The notes beneath the pieces were generated by a model. The model was not told the DNA's origin and ran no database searches. It saw only the letters and a program-made list of their open reading frames with translations. This document shows positions 13,072 to 14,896 of a stretch of DNA of 14,896 nt, one piece after another. Made by a program: the position numbers and the translations under genes. Every line of letters starts with the position of its first letter. Positions within the stretch are counted from its first letter, which is position 1. The DNA is from JAWOGN01 sp046496815 (GTDB taxonomy: Bacteria > Desulfobacterota > DSM-4660 > Desulfatiglandales > Desulfatiglandaceae), in NCBI GenBank assembly GCA_046496815.1, contig JAWOGN010000391.1, positions 1 to 14,896 of the forward strand. Direction: 5' to 3'.

Positions 13072-14896
13072 TTAGACCTGGTTGACCGCCGCCAGTGGCT
13101 GCACCATCAGGTCCCCCTGACCTGCTTCCTTTTTGATTTGAGCTGTTTCATTCTGATAGTCTGGAACGAGTTCTTTGAATACCTGCATCAACGCATGATC
13201 ATCCTGGCGGAGCACCATCTTTCTGATCTTCTCAATCTGAGATTTCATGGCTTTCATGGACAATGGGTGCGACATGGCGATCCTGATTTGATTGTGGTGT
13301 GTCGAAACCTGCTTCTCGTCCAGATCAAAAAGCTCTTCATACATCTTTTCGCCCGGACGCAGTCCCGTAAATGCGATTTCCACATCCTGATGCGGCCGCT
13401 TTCCGGAAAGCGTGATCAGCTTTTCAGCCAGATGAAGTATTTTCACGGGCTTGCCCATGTCCAGAACAAATATCTCGCCGCCGTTCCCCATGGCACCGGC
13501 CTGGAGAACCAGCTGGACGGCCTCGGGAATCGTCATGAAGAAACGTTCGATTTCCGGATGGGTCACGGTCAGTGGTCCTCCCTGTTTAATTTGGTTTCTG
13601 AAAACCGGTATCACACTGCCGGCACTGCCGAGGACATTGCCGAATCGAACGGTCATAAATACCGTGGCGGTAGATCCGTTAAAACTCTGAACAATTTTTT
13701 CGGCAATGCGTTTGCAAACCCCCATGATATTCGTTGGATTTACGGCTTTATCGGTGGAAATCATGACAAACCGCCGGGCTCTCGCTTCCATTGCCGCCCG
13801 GGCGACATTGTAGGTCCCCAGAATATTGTTGTAAGCAGATTCCAAGGGCGCGGCTTCCATCAGTGGCACATGCTTGTAAGCCGCTGCATGGAATACCACT
13901 TCCACGCTTCTGAGCCGCATCAGACGCATCAGACCGGGGCCATCGTTAATGGATGAAATAGAGGCGTGAAGCTTCAAGTGCGGAAATTGCTTTCGTAATT
14001 CAAGCTCCAATTCGTACAGACTGTTTTCCGAGCGCTCGACGATGACCAGTTCCTCGGGTTTCGACCCTGCAATCTGGCGACAAAGCTCAGCGCCGATGGA
14101 GCCTCCGCCGCCGGTGACCAAGACAACTTTGTCCCGGATCAATGCTTGGATTTGGTCCATGTCAATCTGCACCTGCGGGCGTTCCAACAAATCTTCGATA
14201 TCCACCTCCCGAATGTCGTCCATCTTGGCCTTGCCGGACAGGATGTCTTCGACCCTCGGAATGATCCGAAACGGCGATTGAAGCACTTCGAGCTTTTCGA
14301 CCACATCGCTGGTCTGATCCCGCGTAGCTTCCGGCCAGCAAATGATGACCGACGAGATGTTGCGCATGCGTTTGCTTCGGAAAGGAATGTGTTGGATCGG
14401 ATGCACCGGGATGTCGTTTACCCGCGTGGCTTCATACCACTCCCGACGCTCGGGATCGACAATCGCCACCGGAGCGTAATGGGTTTCCGGATTCCCGAGA
14501 ATCTCCTTGACCAGCAGCTGTACATGTTTGAGCGGTCCGGCCAGAACGATACGTTCCACGGTGCCCGGCGGTCGATCCTGAATGAAAGTCTCCCTGAAGT
14601 TTCGCACTACAAACCGCACCCCACCGACCAAGAAAATGCACAATATCGCATCGAGTGCGCACTGCCGTTCGGAAATCGCGGTGCGCTCCCAGATCATCCC
14701 CAGGGCAACAAAAGCCATCGTGCTGATCACCACAGCCCGGATGATAACAACCAGGTCTTCAAAGCTTACGTAGCGCCAGTATCCCTGAAAAAGGCCGTAA
14801 TAGTAAAAGGCCAGAAAGCGGAGGCCGAATAAGGGCACCAGCGTAAACGGCAAGGATTCAAACAGGACGGGTGCAAAGTCCCAGCCGTAAATCAGG
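13072..14896 (-). CDS. Membrane nucleoside-diphosphate-sugar 4,6-dehydratase, PglF/WbpM/CapD family (5' end outside window)
   Basis: The frame is open to the right edge, so the N-terminus is missing; the TTG at 14853 is an internal Leu, not a start. The visible part has about 607 residues. It begins in the N-terminal membrane region (RFLAFYYYGLFQGYWRYVSF and the hydrophobic segments after it), then a Rossmann-like CoA-binding domain (RIVLAGPLKHVQLLVKEI). The catalytic short-chain dehydrogenase domain follows, with its NAD-binding loop LVTGGGGSIGAELCRQI encoded near 14075-14130. It carries VVFHAAAYKHVPLMEA and STDKAVNPTNIMGVCKRIAE. The TDK motif and Met in place of the usual catalytic Tyr (MxxxK) are the known signature of the PglF/WbpM/FlaA1-type UDP-GlcNAc 4,6-dehydratases. 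GLRPGEKMYEEL near the C-terminus is also typical. The enzyme would make a 4-keto-6-deoxy sugar nucleotide for the polymer or a glycan. It is the first visible gene of the minus-strand cluster. Confidence 0.9.
   Translation of the reverse strand, partial: LIYGWDFAPVLFESLPFTLVPLFGLRFLAFYYYGLFQGYWRYVSFEDLVVIIRAVVISTMAFVALGMIWERTAISERQCALDAILCIFLVGGVRFVVRNFRETFIQDRPPGTVERIVLAGPLKHVQLLVKEILGNPETHYAPVAIVDPERREWYEATRVNDIPVHPIQHIPFRSKRMRNISSVIICWPEATRDQTSDVVEKLEVLQSPFRIIPRVEDILSGKAKMDDIREVDIEDLLERPQVQIDMDQIQALIRDKVVLVTGGGGSIGAELCRQIAGSKPEELVIVERSENSLYELELELRKQFPHLKLHASISSINDGPGLMRLMRLRSVEVVFHAAAYKHVPLMEAAPLESAYNNILGTYNVARAAMEARARRFVMISTDKAVNPTNIMGVCKRIAEKIVQSFNGSTATVFMTVRFGNVLGSAGSVIPVFRNQIKQGGPLTVTHPEIERFFMTIPEAVQLVLQAGAMGNGGEIFVLDMGKPVKILHLAEKLITLSGKRPHQDVEIAFTGLRPGEKMYEELFDLDEKQVSTHHNQIRIAMSHPLSMKAMKSQIEKIRKMVLRQDDHALMQVFKELVPDYQNETAQIKKEAGQGDLMVQPLAAVNQV

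Overview
The window looks like chromosomal DNA of a Gram-negative bacterium, most likely a deltaproteobacterium (Desulfobacterota). This rests on gene content and protein style, not on any marker gene. It has a Wza/Wzz/BY-kinase export module, ExeA-type ATPases, an OmpH/Skp-like periplasmic protein and a TIGR03790-family protein. No rRNA, tRNA, CRISPR array, insertion sequence or integrase is visible.

Right-hand two thirds (about 4110-14896, all minus strand): an exopolysaccharide / envelope assembly locus of the kind that accompanies exosortase (XrtA, PEP-CTERM) systems. In transcription order it holds: a membrane-anchored nucleoside-diphosphate-sugar 4,6-dehydratase (5' end outside the window); a large TPR lipoprotein resembling PrsT; a small Wza-like export protein; a Wzz-like chain-length protein; a BY-kinase-like protein whose Walker A and Walker B motifs are both damaged; and two tandem ExeA-like ATPases, the first fused to a fibronectin type III-like domain. 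After these come three very short reading frames that may be remnants. The exosortase, glycosyltransferases, flippase and PEP-CTERM substrates are not in the window, so the XrtA link is inferred from the associated genes.

Middle (3490-4048, minus strand): two tiny paralogous genes (68 and 65 aa) share a C-terminal motif and a similar ribosome-binding leader. A strong intrinsic terminator separates them.

Left part: a divergent pair around a 299-bp intergenic region. To the right, ompH-like (1731-2252) and a TIGR03790-family gene (2261-3400) form a two-gene unit that is convergent with the small paralogs. To the left, on the minus strand, a long reading frame stays open to the window edge (1-1431). 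It encodes a secreted protein with an N-terminal TolB/CsgG/FlgO-like domain and a C-terminal SPOR domain.

Working model (inference): the dehydratase makes an activated deoxy-sugar precursor. Wzz, the BY-kinase-like protein and Wza control chain length and carry the polymer across the envelope. The TPR lipoprotein and ExeA-like ATPases assist assembly at the envelope. TIGR03790, OmpH and SPOR proteins act in the periplasm. The most unusual points are the apparent pseudokinase, the ATPase-FN3 fusion next to its unfused paralog, the in-frame stop that may split the second ATPase, and the paired small paralogs.
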